A stretch of 43,137 nt of DNA from Gallionella sp. (GCA_025350405.1 JANXXX010000053.1:1-43137), one strand, 5' to 3'; shown: positions 7,790 to 17,743, counted from the first letter of the stretch. Made by a program: numbers and translations. Notes: generated by a model not told the origin, from the letters alone.

Positions 7790-8455
7790 TCATTGTTTTT
7801 CCAGCATGTAGCCCAAACCGCGCATCGTACGGATGTTGACGCCTCCTGATTTGAGATTTTTGCGTAAGCGATACATATACACTTCAATGGCGTTTTCGCT
7901 TATCTCCTCTCCAAGACCGGATAGCTGCTTGATCAGCTGTTCTTTACTGACCACACTGTCGATGCGCAGCATTAATATCTCCAGCACACTCAACTCACGT
8001 GCAGTCAATTCCAGAGGATGGCCACCCAGGGTAGCGCGGTGACCGACCGTATCCAGGAGCAATTCACCGAACTGCAATAACGCGCTGCTCGCAGACACAC
8101 CGCGCCGTAACAACGATCTGACCCGCGCTTCCAGTTCGGGCAAATCAAAAGGCTTGGTCAGGTAATCGTCGGCACCCATATCCAGCCCCAGCACGCGATC
8201 CTGCACATTGTCGCGTGCCGTCAAGATCAACACAGGAACTTTATTTTTACGCTGGCGCAAACGGCTCAGAATTTCCGCCCCATCCATATCCGGCAGACCC
8301 ATGTCCAGAATCACCAAATCAAATTCCTGCTCAGCCAGCAAGCTATCGGCCCGCTTGCCATTGTTTTCGTGCGTAACGATATATTTCGACCGGCGCAGAA
8401 CATGGAGCAAGCCATCGGCCAAAACCGGATCATCTTCAACAACAAGAATACGCAT
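7790..8455 (-). CDS. OmpR/PhoB-family response regulator (QseB/TctD type)
   Basis: This 221-aa DNA-binding regulator has a receiver domain (about 1-115) with acidic pair ED in VVEDDP, phospho-acceptor D in VILDMGLPDMDG, T in LILTARD and K in LTKPFD. A winged-helix DNA-binding domain follows (about 125-220), containing LTARELSVLEILM, SKEQLIKQL and the wing NIRTMRGLGYMLEK. The length is normal. It sits downstream of the hybrid kinase on the same strand with a 159-bp gap, so the two may form a pathway, though the kinase has its own receiver domains and HPt. An immediate classical kinase partner is absent. Confidence 0.9.
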   Translation of the reverse strand: MRILVVEDDPVLADGLLHVLRRSKYIVTHENNGKRADSLLAEQEFDLVILDMGLPDMDGAEILSRLRQRKNKVPVLILTARDNVQDRVLGLDMGADDYLTKPFDLPELEARVRSLLRRGVSASSALLQFGELLLDTVGHRATLGGHPLELTARELSVLEILMLRIDSVVSKEQLIKQLSGLGEEISENAIEVYMYRLRKNLKSGGVNIRTMRGLGYMLEKQ

Positions 8456-8614
8456 ATTTGTAATTCGTTAAGGTTAGCGGATGGATAGGGATCCAAGCTT
8501 TAATTAGTGGCATTTTTTCACAACATAGTTCAACAATAAAACAAGGAAATCAACATGCACACAAAGGCAATATAAGCGGGGCATTGACATAATGCAGCGC
8601 TACACGAGGGACTT

Positions 8615-11600
8615 TCATGCGCGATCCGGTTCTGCCACACTCGCGTTCAGGTAATCCCTGATCAGCACGACCACCCGCGACAACTCTGCGTCCATACTCG
8701 CCAGCAATCTTGCATATTCCCCGCCATCCCTGGCAGCAATGGCAGTCTCCAACTGCCAGGCAATTCCTGACAAGCCTGCGGCACCAATAGTTGCAGCGGC
8801 TCCCTTCAGCATATGCGCTGATCGCTCTGCCAACTGTAAGTCCGCAATTTCGAGCGCAGCCTGTATCGGCTGCACTGCTTGGCTATAATGTAATTCGAAC
8901 TTGCCGAGCATACTGAGAAAAACCTCTTTGCTTCCCACGCGTGAGATTGCCATGTCGGGATCGAACGCCGCCTTTGTTCCGTCCGTATGCTTGGTAGCAG
9001 CTACACCCTGTTGCGGCGGCGGCATACTGATATGAGTACAGCGGATCAGCGTATCGTATAACGTTTCATAATGTATCGGCTTGGAAATATATTCGTTCAT
9101 GCCTGCAACCATATAGCTTTCGCGGTCACCCCGCATGGCATTGGCTGTCATAGCAATGATGGGCAACTCCTCAGGAGAGAATTCTTCCCTGATCTTGCGC
9201 GTTGCTTCCATGCCATCCATTTCCGGCATCTGGATGTCCATCAGGACAGCATCGAACCACTCAAGCCGCACCGCCCTGACCGCTTCAATTCCATTACCGG
9301 CAATGCTGACCCGCACCCCGGCACGGTTTAACAAGGTTTGTGCCAGCAGTTGGTTAAATTGATTGTCCTCCACCAGCAAAACATGCAAACCGGACAGGTC
9401 CGGAATTACAGGTCCAGATAGTGCCGCTATCGGCGCATCATTGTGGCCGGCATCACAAACGTTGATCGCTTCAAGCAGGCTGAATGCCGTGACAGGTTTA
9501 TTGACGACCGCATCCAGCAGCTTCTGGCTCTCCGACTCAAATAGCGTGTCGGCATGTTGTCGCCTGGAAAAATAAATGACTCTCGGCCGCAGCCGTAAAG
9601 GCAGTTTCAGTTTGATGCATTCAACCACGTGCAAACCGCTTGCATCCGGCAAATTCGAATCCAATGCCACAAGGTTAAACGGATGACCCGACTCATCGGC
9701 ACGCTGGATCGCAGCCATTCCTTCGGCACTATCGGAAACCGCCAACACATCGGCACCGAAAGACACAAAATAAGTTTTCATCAAACGGCGCGCGCTTTCG
9801 TTTCCCTCCATCACCAGCACGTTGAGTCCGCTTAAACATGCCTCACCAGAAATTTCATTCTGCAAACATGTGAAAGGGAGCTCGAACGAAAACAAGCTTC
9901 CCTTGCCCGGTTTACTTTCAACCCAGATTCGCCCGCCCATCAATTCTACAAGATGCTTGGATATTGCCAACCCCAGTCCGGTCCCGCCATATTTTCGTGT
10001 GGTGGATAGATCAGCCTGCGAGAAGGATAGGAACAGCTTGCCTATTTGCTCATCCGACATGCCTATGCCAGTATCCCTTACCGAAAAGCGCAACACCACC
10101 TGACCGTGTGCCAACCTTTGCGCTACAACTTTAACCTCAACCTCACCGGCCTCGGTAAACTTTACCGCGTTGCTAGCCAGATTACTCAGCACCTGCCCCA
10201 AACGCAGCGAATCGCCAAGCAGGGACTGCGGAATCCCTATCCCGTTGTCGATCAGGAATTCCAGGTTTTTTTCACCCGCTTGCAAACCGACATTGAAAGA
10301 CACATTGCTTAACACTTCGTTGAGAGTGAACGGCGCTTTTTCAATATCCAGCTTGCCGGACTCGATCTTGGAATAATCCAGCGTGTCATTGAGAATACCC
10401 AGCAGCGACAGCGCCGACACATAAACTTTTTCCAGATAATCACGTTGAATGACACCCAACCCTGTTTGCAAACACAGGTGCGAGAAACCGATGATCGCAT
10501 TCATCGGCGTACGGATTTCATGGCTCATGTTGGCGAGGAATTCGCCCTTGGCTTTATTGGCCGCGTCTGCCTCTTGTTTGGCGGAGATCAACTCCTGTTG
10601 AATCTTTACCCATCTTGAGATGTCCCGCACCATACAAGTGTAGTAACGCCGATCACCCAATTGCATTTCGCTCACCGCCAAATCCATTGGAAAGAGGCTG
10701 CCGTCTTTATGCCGCCCCTCGATATCATGAACACCGTCGATAGCCAGCGTATCCCGGTTAGGGCGGGAATACCAAGACGGATCGTCCTTCAAGCTATCAC
10801 GGATCTTCGGTATCAACATGCTGATATTTTTCCCGACCACCTCGTCGGCAACATAGCCGAAAACATGTTGAGCATTGGCCGCAAATTCTTCGATGGCACC
10901 TTCCTCATCGAAGGTGATGATGCCATCCGCAACGGTATTCAGGATCGCATATCTGCGCGCCTCCACATCGCGCGTGGCGATCTGTTTTTCGTGTTCCCTT
11001 GCCGCCGACTCAAGCTCGCTTTGGGCCTTGAATTGGGACACCCGCATTTTGGCGAAATACCAGGATCCCATCAGCAATAGCAGCAAAGCAGCGACCGACT
11101 CGATTGCTGTATTTCTCAATATGCCGGAATTGATATTCAGAATTTGATTTCGAGGCGTGTGCGACACCACTGTCCAATAATATTGGTCGGCATTGTTTTT
11201 GATGCGAAGTGGGGCAGCGTATTCAGCTATTCTGCTCTTGCCCGCCCTCAACGGATAGACATTTTCGAAACTCCACAACCCGTCGCCATCCTCAAACTGC
11301 CCGCGCTCTGATGCTGATATCTTCTCCCATGCGGAAGGATATTTGGCAGCCAGCGTCTTGGGCTGATTAAACATGAATCCCCATTCGTCTTCATGATTGC
11401 CGTTTTTCAACCAATAGCCATCCTTATTCAGCAACATGGCCTCCAAGCGGGAAGGTGCCGTATTTGAATTCACACGAGACAACAGATCTCTGGCATTCAT
11501 GGTAATCACCAGTACACCATGACGACGCTGCCTCTCATCAAGAACGGGGGTAGAGATTCGAATGACCGGCATATATGGCTCGATAATTTTGCCATGCTCG

Positions 11601-12112
11601 ACATCCAGATCCAGCGGGGACACATATGCCTCGCCTGGCTTCAAGCTCATGCTCTCCTGGAAGTAATAACGGTTGCGTTTATTCTCAAGCTCGCCTTTAT
11701 CGACCAGAGCGATTTGGCCTTCCATGTTCCTGATGACCAGCAACTCCATACCCAGCTCATCGATCCAGCGTATCTTGAAATAAGTCGGATGCGCCAAGGA
11801 AAACCGCACATAGCTCGCGGCCAGCTTTTTGAGATTTGCGGCAGTAGGCGGTTTATCCGCTGCTGCCTTCAACTCCGGATCGGAAGCCAGATACATCGCA
11901 TTCCTGACGTTTCCCGCCAGAAAGCGCTCTATTGAACGGCTATTGGATGTCGCATCGATTGAGCTATCGGCTTTGAGGATTTCTTTCTGGTCGTCAACTT
12001 CCTGATAAAAAAGATATCCCGCCACCAGCATGGACAGGAACGACAGTGGAATAAACGTCGCCCAAAAAGTGCGCAGAAATTGATGTTGTGCCGGGGCTTT
12101 TTTCAGGAACAT
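8615..12112 (-). CDS. Membrane hybrid sensor histidine kinase (Cache-PAS-HisKA-HATPase-REC-REC-HPt)
   Basis: The 1165-aa start at MFLKKAPAQ is preferred over an upstream TTG because AAGGAAG lies eight bases before it. Two membrane helices (about 15-35 and 330-352) flank a large periplasmic domain of the double-Cache type. PAS (about 385-505), HisKA with phospho-acceptor H near 529 (MSHEIRTPMNAI), an HATPase domain with intact N and G boxes (DTGIGM, GGTGLGLAISKHL), two receiver domains (about 770-890 and 910-1030) and an HPt domain (H near 1099 in AHMLKGAAA) follow. The second receiver is canonical (LLVEDNQFN, LMDIQMPEMDG). The first has lost part of its acidic pocket (VMEGNES) although it keeps a D in ALDSNLPD. 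A phosphorelay is expected. The ligand is unknown. Confidence 0.93.
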   Translation of the reverse strand: MFLKKAPAQHQFLRTFWATFIPLSFLSMLVAGYLFYQEVDDQKEILKADSSIDATSNSRSIERFLAGNVRNAMYLASDPELKAAADKPPTAANLKKLAASYVRFSLAHPTYFKIRWIDELGMELLVIRNMEGQIALVDKGELENKRNRYYFQESMSLKPGEAYVSPLDLDVEHGKIIEPYMPVIRISTPVLDERQRRHGVLVITMNARDLLSRVNSNTAPSRLEAMLLNKDGYWLKNGNHEDEWGFMFNQPKTLAAKYPSAWEKISASERGQFEDGDGLWSFENVYPLRAGKSRIAEYAAPLRIKNNADQYYWTVVSHTPRNQILNINSGILRNTAIESVAALLLLLMGSWYFAKMRVSQFKAQSELESAAREHEKQIATRDVEARRYAILNTVADGIITFDEEGAIEEFAANAQHVFGYVADEVVGKNISMLIPKIRDSLKDDPSWYSRPNRDTLAIDGVHDIEGRHKDGSLFPMDLAVSEMQLGDRRYYTCMVRDISRWVKIQQELISAKQEADAANKAKGEFLANMSHEIRTPMNAIIGFSHLCLQTGLGVIQRDYLEKVYVSALSLLGILNDTLDYSKIESGKLDIEKAPFTLNEVLSNVSFNVGLQAGEKNLEFLIDNGIGIPQSLLGDSLRLGQVLSNLASNAVKFTEAGEVEVKVVAQRLAHGQVVLRFSVRDTGIGMSDEQIGKLFLSFSQADLSTTRKYGGTGLGLAISKHLVELMGGRIWVESKPGKGSLFSFELPFTCLQNEISGEACLSGLNVLVMEGNESARRLMKTYFVSFGADVLAVSDSAEGMAAIQRADESGHPFNLVALDSNLPDASGLHVVECIKLKLPLRLRPRVIYFSRRQHADTLFESESQKLLDAVVNKPVTAFSLLEAINVCDAGHNDAPIAALSGPVIPDLSGLHVLLVEDNQFNQLLAQTLLNRAGVRVSIAGNGIEAVRAVRLEWFDAVLMDIQMPEMDGMEATRKIREEFSPEELPIIAMTANAMRGDRESYMVAGMNEYISKPIHYETLYDTLIRCTHISMPPPQQGVAATKHTDGTKAAFDPDMAISRVGSKEVFLSMLGKFELHYSQAVQPIQAALEIADLQLAERSAHMLKGAAATIGAAGLSGIAWQLETAIAARDGGEYARLLASMDAELSRVVVLIRDYLNASVAEPDRA

Positions 12113-12166
12113 GAAAATTACTTCCTTAATAATTCTGAACGGCAATAATCAAACTACTCTAGCCTT

Positions 12167-12946
12167 TCAAACATCGGCGGAACGTTGGCGCACCGCTTCA
12201 AATAAACAAATCGCCGCCGCCGCAGCCGCATTCAGCGATTCGATTTTACCGGGCATCGGGATGGCGAATTTTTGGGTGGCAAGGTTCGATAAATCTGCTG
12301 ACAGCCCTGCTCCTTCGTTGCCAATCAGGAATGCGACCTTGCCGCGCAGGTCGCAGTCATACAGGTTGCGTGTGGCTTGCAAGCTGGCTGCCAGCAATGT
12401 GCCAGAAAATTCTTTTGCCACGCCCGGCAAATCCTGTAGCTCGTATATACGCAACGCAAAATGCCCGCCCATCGCAGCGCGCAGCACTTTCGGCGACCAG
12501 GCATCGGCACAACCTGAGGACAGAAACACCGCATCGCATCCCGCAGCGGCGGCAGAACGCAGCATCGAACCGAGATTGCCGGGGTCTTGGATGTCTTCCA
12601 GCAACAAGGCAAATCTGCTTTGCATGGCCTTGGGCTGGGGAATATCGACAAACGCAAGCATGCCGGTGGGTGTTTTCAGTTCGCTGAGTTCCGCGAACAA
12701 TTTATCATCCAGCTGGGTGATGGGTACATCGCCAGCACGCTTGAGCAACGCAGCTATTTCTGCATCATGCAATGCAGCAGTGTTCAACAAGATATGTTTC
12801 GGCAGCATTCCTGCATCCAGATATGCCGCCAGCAAATGCGCGCCGTCCAGCAAGGTCTGATTGGATTTGTTGCGTTGCCGCGCCGAACCGGTAAGCTTGA
12901 CGAGCTCCTTGTAGAAAGGATTGTCGCGGGATTGAATCGACTTCAT
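12167..12946 (-). CDS. SpoU/TrmH-family RNA 2'-O-methyltransferase
   Basis: The 259-aa product has an N-terminal substrate-binding domain (RDNPFYKELVKL..LLDGAHLL) and a C-terminal SPOUT methyltransferase domain. The three family motifs are visible: EDIQDPGNLGSMLRSAAAAG, FLIGNEGAGLS, and IPMPGKIESLNAAAAAAI. Such enzymes methylate the 2'-OH of a ribose in rRNA or tRNA using S-adenosylmethionine. The target cannot be read from the sequence. It resembles the TsnR/YsgA type more than tRNA TrmH. It closes the operon after scpB, 28 bases downstream. Confidence 0.88.
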   Translation of the reverse strand: MKSIQSRDNPFYKELVKLTGSARQRNKSNQTLLDGAHLLAAYLDAGMLPKHILLNTAALHDAEIAALLKRAGDVPITQLDDKLFAELSELKTPTGMLAFVDIPQPKAMQSRFALLLEDIQDPGNLGSMLRSAAAAGCDAVFLSSGCADAWSPKVLRAAMGGHFALRIYELQDLPGVAKEFSGTLLAASLQATRNLYDCDLRGKVAFLIGNEGAGLSADLSNLATQKFAIPMPGKIESLNAAAAAAICLFEAVRQRSADV

Positions 12947-12974
12947 TCCTCAGGCTCTCATGCCCAAGTGACTT

Positions 12975-13583
12975 TCATGCCGACGCAGGCGTATCCTGCT
13001 CCAGCAATGCACCAATTTCCTGCAGTGATGGCAATTCTTGCAGGGCGCGCAGATTGAGGTCATCGAGTAGCTGTTTGGTGGTAGCGAATAATTCCGGTTT
13101 ACCGGGGGCGTCGCGTGTACCGACCACTTCAATCCAGCCGCGCGTTTCCAGCGTTTTAAGAACTTGCGAGGAAACTGCCACGCCGCGTATTTCCTCGATA
13201 TCGCCGCGCGTGACCGGCTGATGGTAAGCGATGATGGCGAGTGTTTCCAGCACGGCACGCGAGTAGCGCGGCGGTTTTTGCGGGTTGAGCCTATCCAGAT
13301 ATGGCTGCATTTCCGCCTTGGCGCAAAACCGCCAGCCGCTCGCCACATGGGTCAGTTCCACACCGCGTCCTTGCCAATCCTGGGCTATCTCTTCGAGCAG
13401 CCCTTCAATTTGGCGATTGTCCAACGACACATCGCTGAGTTTTTTCATCTCGGCCAGTGACAGCGGTTCGGATGAGGTCATTAGTGCAGTTTCAAGCACG
13501 CGCTTGAGTTGCTGGGTATCAGCCAGCACCACTTCCGGCGCTGACGATTCACTCTGCGGTAACAACTCGACTTGTTCTGACAT
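12975..13583 (-). CDS. scpB: Segregation and condensation protein B
   Basis: The 202-aa ScpB is a kleisin-associated winged-helix protein that works with ScpA and SMC in chromosome condensation. It shows [21 protein letters not shown] at the start and the conserved LSRPQ-like block [33 protein letters not shown] in the second winged helix. It overlaps the end of scpA by 35 bases, which suggests translational coupling. No SMC gene is in the window. Confidence 0.93.
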   Translation of the reverse strand: MSEQVELLPQSESSAPEVVLADTQQLKRVLETALMTSSEPLSLAEMKKLSDVSLDNRQIEGLLEEIAQDWQGRGVELTHVASGWRFCAKAEMQPYLDRLNPQKPPRYSRAVLETLAIIAYHQPVTRGDIEEIRGVAVSSQVLKTLETRGWIEVVGTRDAPGKPELFATTKQLLDDLNLRALQELPSLQEIGALLEQDTPASA

Positions 13584-14355
13584 AAATACTCCCTAATGTT
13601 TCGCTTTGTTGGATTTCAACCAGATATTCCTTGGCCAACTCCAGGATGGCGATAAAGGTGACTACCATTTTCGACACGCCATTGTCCACATCGAACAGTT
13701 TACCGAACTCGACGAACTCGCCGCCCTGTAAACAGCGCAGGATGTGGGTCATCTGTTCGCGCACCGACAGTTGTTCGCGCCGCACCTTGTGATGCGTGTT
13801 GATCTTGGCGCGCGCCAGCAGCCCCATCCAGGCCAATCTTAAATCTTCCACACTGACTTCAGGCAGACGTTCGCGCACGGTGTTTTCGATCAACACTTCT
13901 ACGATCTCGAAATCACGCCCGGCTTGCGGCAGCTCATTGAGTTTTTGCGCGGCAAGTTTCATTTGTTCGTATTCCAGCAAACGGCGCATCAATTCGGCAC
14001 GCGGGTCTTCGCCATCTTCTTCGCCAACCTTGGGCGGACGCGGCAACAACATGCGCGACTTGATCTCGATCAACACTGCCGCCATCAGCAAATAATCCGC
14101 CGCCAGCTCCAGGCGATGCTTCTTCATCATCTCGATGTAGCTCATGTATTGGCGGGTCAATTCCGCCATCGGAATATCCAGCACATCGAGATTGTGCTTG
14201 CGGATCAGATACAGCAATAGATCCAGCGGCCCCTGAAAGGTGTCCAGCACCAGCTCCAGCGCATCCGGCGGGATATACAAATCCCGCGGCAACTCCAGCA
14301 TCGGCTCACCGTGGATACGGGCGAAAGGAATAAGTTGTGCTTGCGTTTCCATCAT
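13549..14355 (-). CDS. scpA: Segregation and condensation protein A (kleisin)
   Basis: The 268-aa ScpA bridges SMC heads. The N-terminal family signature is clear: [35 protein letters not shown], then [22 protein letters not shown]. The C-terminal winged helix ends with [20 protein letters not shown]. It lies between trpS and scpB on the same strand, the order seen in many betaproteobacteria. Confidence 0.95.
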   Translation of the reverse strand: MMETQAQLIPFARIHGEPMLELPRDLYIPPDALELVLDTFQGPLDLLLYLIRKHNLDVLDIPMAELTRQYMSYIEMMKKHRLELAADYLLMAAVLIEIKSRMLLPRPPKVGEEDGEDPRAELMRRLLEYEQMKLAAQKLNELPQAGRDFEIVEVLIENTVRERLPEVSVEDLRLAWMGLLARAKINTHHKVRREQLSVREQMTHILRCLQGGEFVEFGKLFDVDNGVSKMVVTFIAILELAKEYLVEIQQSETLGSIYVRTSRVVTAE

Positions 14356-14392
14356 TTCGTGGCCAGGAAGTCCGTAGTCGAGTTTGTCATGG

Positions 14393-15595
14393 TCAGGTAT
14401 AACTTATTCCCATTGCCTCGCGCACCTCGCGCATGGTCTCGCTTGCCAGCTTGCGCGCCTTCTCGCAGCCGTCGGCGATGATGTTGCGCACCAGCGCCGG
14501 ATCGTCAAGATATAGTTGCGCACGCTCGCGCATCGGGCGTTGTTCCGCCAGCACAGCGTCGATCACCGGCTGTTTGCATTCGATACAACCGATACCGGCA
14601 CTCTTGCAGCCCTGCATGGCCCATTGCTTGGTTTGCTCGCTGGAGTACACCTGATGCAACTGCCACACCGGGCATTTATCGGGATTACCGACATCGGTGC
14701 GGCGGATACGCGCCGGGTCGGTCGGCATGGTGCGGATCTTCTTGCTCACACTGGCTTCATCTTCACGTAAAGTAAGAGTGTTGTTGTAGGACTTGGACAT
14801 TTTTTGCCCATCCAAGCCGGGCATTTTCGAAGCAGCAGTGAGCATCGCCCGCGGCTCGGACAAAATCATCTTGCCGCCGCCCTCCAGAAAGCCAAACAGC
14901 CGTTCGCGGTCGCCGTGACTCAGGCTCTGCTGCTCATCCAGCAAGGATTTGGCGGACTCCAGTGCTGCATCATCGCCCTGTTCCTGAAAGCGGATGCGCA
15001 GTTCGTGATACAGCTTGGCTTTTTTCCCGCCAAGTTTTTTTACGGCGGCCTCGGCTTTCTCTTCGAAGCCCGCTTCGCGCCCGTAGATGTGATTGAAGCG
15101 ACGCGCGATCTCGCGGGTAAATTCGATATGCGGCACTTGGTCTTCACCGACCGGCACTTGCGTGGCGCGGTAGATCAGGATATCTGCGCTTTGCAACAGC
15201 GGATAGCCGAGAAACCCGTATGTGCTCAGGTCTTTTTCGACCAGTTTTTCCTGTTGATCCTTGTAGGTCGGCACGCGCTCAAGCCAGCCCAGCGGCGTGA
15301 TCATCGATAGCAGCAAATGCAACTCGGCATGTTCCGGCACCCTGGATTGAATGAACAGCGTGGCGCGTGCCGGATTGACACCTGCGGCGAGCCAGTCCAC
15401 CACCATGTCCCACACGCTTTGCTCGATGAGTTGCGGCGTGTCGTAATGCGTGGTCAGCGCGTGCCAGTCCGCCACGAAAAACAGGCATTCGTATTCGTTC
15501 TGCATCTGCACCCAGTTTTTCAGCACCCCGTGGTAATGCCCCAGATGCAAACTTCCGGTGGGACGCATACCCGATAACACACGATCAGCAAACAT
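14393..15595 (-). CDS. trpS: Tryptophanyl-tRNA synthetase
   Basis: The 400-aa start at MFADRVLSG is chosen because GAGGAAAC precedes it; a longer frame adds ten residues of unlikely sequence. It is a class I synthetase with the HIGH-type motif GSLHLGHYHG and the KMSKS motif GQKMSKSYNNT. GMRPTG, DQVPHIEFTREIARRFN and other tryptophan-specific blocks are present. An extra segment of about 60 residues between them (KKLGGKKAKLYHEL..) makes it longer than the 330-aa E. coli enzyme, as in the betaproteobacterial form. It follows the M50 protease gene by seven bases. Confidence 0.96.
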   Translation of the reverse strand: MFADRVLSGMRPTGSLHLGHYHGVLKNWVQMQNEYECLFFVADWHALTTHYDTPQLIEQSVWDMVVDWLAAGVNPARATLFIQSRVPEHAELHLLLSMITPLGWLERVPTYKDQQEKLVEKDLSTYGFLGYPLLQSADILIYRATQVPVGEDQVPHIEFTREIARRFNHIYGREAGFEEKAEAAVKKLGGKKAKLYHELRIRFQEQGDDAALESAKSLLDEQQSLSHGDRERLFGFLEGGGKMILSEPRAMLTAASKMPGLDGQKMSKSYNNTLTLREDEASVSKKIRTMPTDPARIRRTDVGNPDKCPVWQLHQVYSSEQTKQWAMQGCKSAGIGCIECKQPVIDAVLAEQRPMRERAQLYLDDPALVRNIIADGCEKARKLASETMREVREAMGISYT

Positions 15596-15602
15596 TGTTT
15601 CC

Positions 15603-16250
15603 TCAAAGCCCGAATAACAACACAATCAATTTAAATGCAAAATTTACCAACGGCGACAAGATCAAGTTTAACACTGGAGTGATCGCCAAAAAAATCAGGA
15701 TGAACATACCGTAAGGCTCGATCTTCGTTAGTTGAAATGCCTGACGATGCGGCAACAGACTGACCGCGACGCGTCCACCGTCCAGCGGCGGCAACGGCAA
15801 CAGGTTCAGCGCCATCAGCACGATATTTATTTCAATCCCAATTTTCGCCATGCCCAACAATGGCGCAGCAAAATAATTCTCAGTATATGACAACGCAATT
15901 TTATAGAGCAAAGCCCAGCCCAGTGCCATCACCAGATTCGAAGCCGGCCCGGCAATCGCAACCCAGAGCATATCTTTTTTAGGATTACGCAGCGCAGCAA
16001 AATTGACCGGCACCGGTTTGGCCCATCCGAACAGGATACCGCCCATCCACAGCGTAAGCAACGGCAACAATATCGTACCGACCATATCAATATGGCGCAG
16101 CGGATTGAGGCTGATGCGCCCCGCCTGATAGGCGGTCATATCACCGAAATGTCGCGCCACATAACCATGCGCCGCTTCGTGCAAGGTGATGGCGAATAAC
16201 ACCGGTAGGGCTGCAAGGGCAACGGTTTGTATCAGCTGATCAATATTCAT
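15603..16250 (-). CDS. Site-2 protease family (M50) membrane metalloprotease
   Basis: The 215-aa integral membrane protein has zinc-binding HEAAH near residue 24 in TLHEAAHGYVARHFGD and the third-ligand motif LLPLPPLDGGR. About five hydrophobic segments are seen. It lacks PDZ domains, unlike RseP at 31338-32708. Small M50 proteases of this kind next to trpS and scpA are common in betaproteobacteria; the substrate is unknown. It lies between the outer-membrane-type gene and trpS in one operon. Confidence 0.9.
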   Translation of the reverse strand: MNIDQLIQTVALAALPVLFAITLHEAAHGYVARHFGDMTAYQAGRISLNPLRHIDMVGTILLPLLTLWMGGILFGWAKPVPVNFAALRNPKKDMLWVAIAGPASNLVMALGWALLYKIALSYTENYFAAPLLGMAKIGIEINIVLMALNLLPLPPLDGGRVAVSLLPHRQAFQLTKIEPYGMFILIFLAITPVLNLILSPLVNFAFKLIVLLFGL

Positions 16251-16282
16251 TTTACTTTCTCTGTATAGCTTGACTTGTTCAT

Positions 16283-17743
16283 TTAACGACTTGCCGTTGC
16301 GTAGGAAAATTTTATTGATACATCGACAGTCTGGCTGTCCAGTGTCCCACTCAACGATTTGATACGACCCTCGCTCAGACGCAGTGTAAACAGATCGCTA
16401 AGCTGCCAGTCAAGATATGCATTGGGTGAGATGATCGCCCCGCTGCTGCTATCAACTCCACCACCTCCTGCTGCACCGATCAACATTTCCGCTCCCAGCG
16501 AAAGTCCGCCTAGCAATTTCGGTGTATGCAAGCCTGCGCCGAACAAACCTGCGGAATATCCGCCCTCCTTGCCCAGAAATGCGCTGTGCGCGTGGCCGCT
16601 AAGGTAGATTGTATCGTTAATATGACGGTTCACCCTCATGGTCACCACTTCCATCGGGCTCACGCTGCCATCTTTGTGCGCAGTTGCAACATAACGACAC
16701 ACCCCGATCAACCCTTCGTATTGGTCGACTTGCGCATAAGTTGCAGGAGCAAAGGGATGGTCCAGATCCATCGTCAAATTGGTGCTGACATAACGCGCGC
16801 GGAACAAGCCATCGGGGGCCGAAGCATACCCTCCTTCCAGCGACAAATGGGCATTGCGGCTCAGACTGACGGTCGCTTCCCCGCCCAGTTTGTATAACTC
16901 CCCCCCCCCCACCGAGACGGCACCGCCGCCGCCCATCCCCGCTGCAAGACGGGCACCGATGCGAGCGTAATGGTCAAACACGGGCATTTCCACGCCCACA
17001 GTACCAAGAAATTCGGCATATCCAGCCACACCGCCACTTGCTGCGCCTGCCGCTTCGATTCCCCAATAACTTGTCTCCGACTGCATCTGCTCCATGCGAA
17101 AACCCACATATCCGACTGTGCCGTTCACGCCTGGTTGTGCAGATATCTGCCCATGATAATTTCCGAACACCGCGCGCACCCGATCGAATCCGACGCCGCC
17201 ACGCTGATTGCCAGTCAATGGGTCACCCAGTTGAAGCGGATCAAGCTGCACGAATTGCGCATCGGCAGAAAGCACAAAACCAAACTGGCTGCTGGAAATC
17301 TGCCCGGATGGAAAATGCACTCGGGAAGCCGACAGGCCGGCCCGATACGCGCCAAAATTCCACAGCAAATCCACATGCGGACGCAACATCAAGCCGCCCC
17401 CGACCAATGTTGTCGAGCCACCACCGGCGCCCGTATACAAACCGGTTTCCCACTCCCAGCGCGACTGCAATTTCTGGTGCCACGCAACTTCTGCACCCGC
17501 CGTAAAAAATCCGCCTCTCTGTCCGGTGAGCGCACCATAGGCAGCACCGCCGAAATAAAGATTGGGTACGGTCTCGACCAGGTAATTTACGCCCACCATC
17601 CCCATCGCCTCATTCGCTGGCAGCGTGATCTGTTCAAAGCCACCCCGGAACATGGCCGGGCGGTGAATGAACCCGTCGGACTCGGAAGCAACGGCCTGCC
17701 CGGCCAACATACTGGCCAAAAAAACAACGATGGTCCTATTCAT
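16283..17743 (-). CDS. Outer-membrane-type beta-barrel protein with an internal poly-G tract
   Basis: The 486-aa protein has a signal peptide (MNRTIVVFLASMLAGQAVA, cleavage expected after about residue 19-20). The rest is almost entirely alternating polar and hydrophobic strands with many G, Y, F and W, which suggests an outer-membrane beta-barrel. I do not recognise the family. A run of 11 G on the coding strand (16900-16910) encodes three glycines in AVSVGGGELYK; loss of one G would give a stop about 17 codons later. No good Shine-Dalgarno precedes the start, which lies 11 bases after yciO, so coupling is possible. It sits in the middle of a housekeeping operon. Confidence 0.7.
   Translation of the reverse strand: MNRTIVVFLASMLAGQAVASESDGFIHRPAMFRGGFEQITLPANEAMGMVGVNYLVETVPNLYFGGAAYGALTGQRGGFFTAGAEVAWHQKLQSRWEWETGLYTGAGGGSTTLVGGGLMLRPHVDLLWNFGAYRAGLSASRVHFPSGQISSSQFGFVLSADAQFVQLDPLQLGDPLTGNQRGGVGFDRVRAVFGNYHGQISAQPGVNGTVGYVGFRMEQMQSETSYWGIEAAGAASGGVAGYAEFLGTVGVEMPVFDHYARIGARLAAGMGGGGAVSVGGGELYKLGGEATVSLSRNAHLSLEGGYASAPDGLFRARYVSTNLTMDLDHPFAPATYAQVDQYEGLIGVCRYVATAHKDGSVSPMEVVTMRVNRHINDTIYLSGHAHSAFLGKEGGYSAGLFGAGLHTPKLLGGLSLGAEMLIGAAGGGGVDSSSGAIISPNAYLDWQLSDLFTLRLSEGRIKSLSGTLDSQTVDVSIKFSYATASR
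16900..16910 (-). repeat. Poly-G(11) tract in coding sequence
   Basis: Eleven C in a row on the plus strand are eleven G on the coding strand. In the present length the frame is open. With ten G the frame would hit TGA at 16863-16861; with twelve it would run on in another frame to a TAA a few hundred bases later. Tracts of this length are prone to slippage. Confidence 0.9.
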
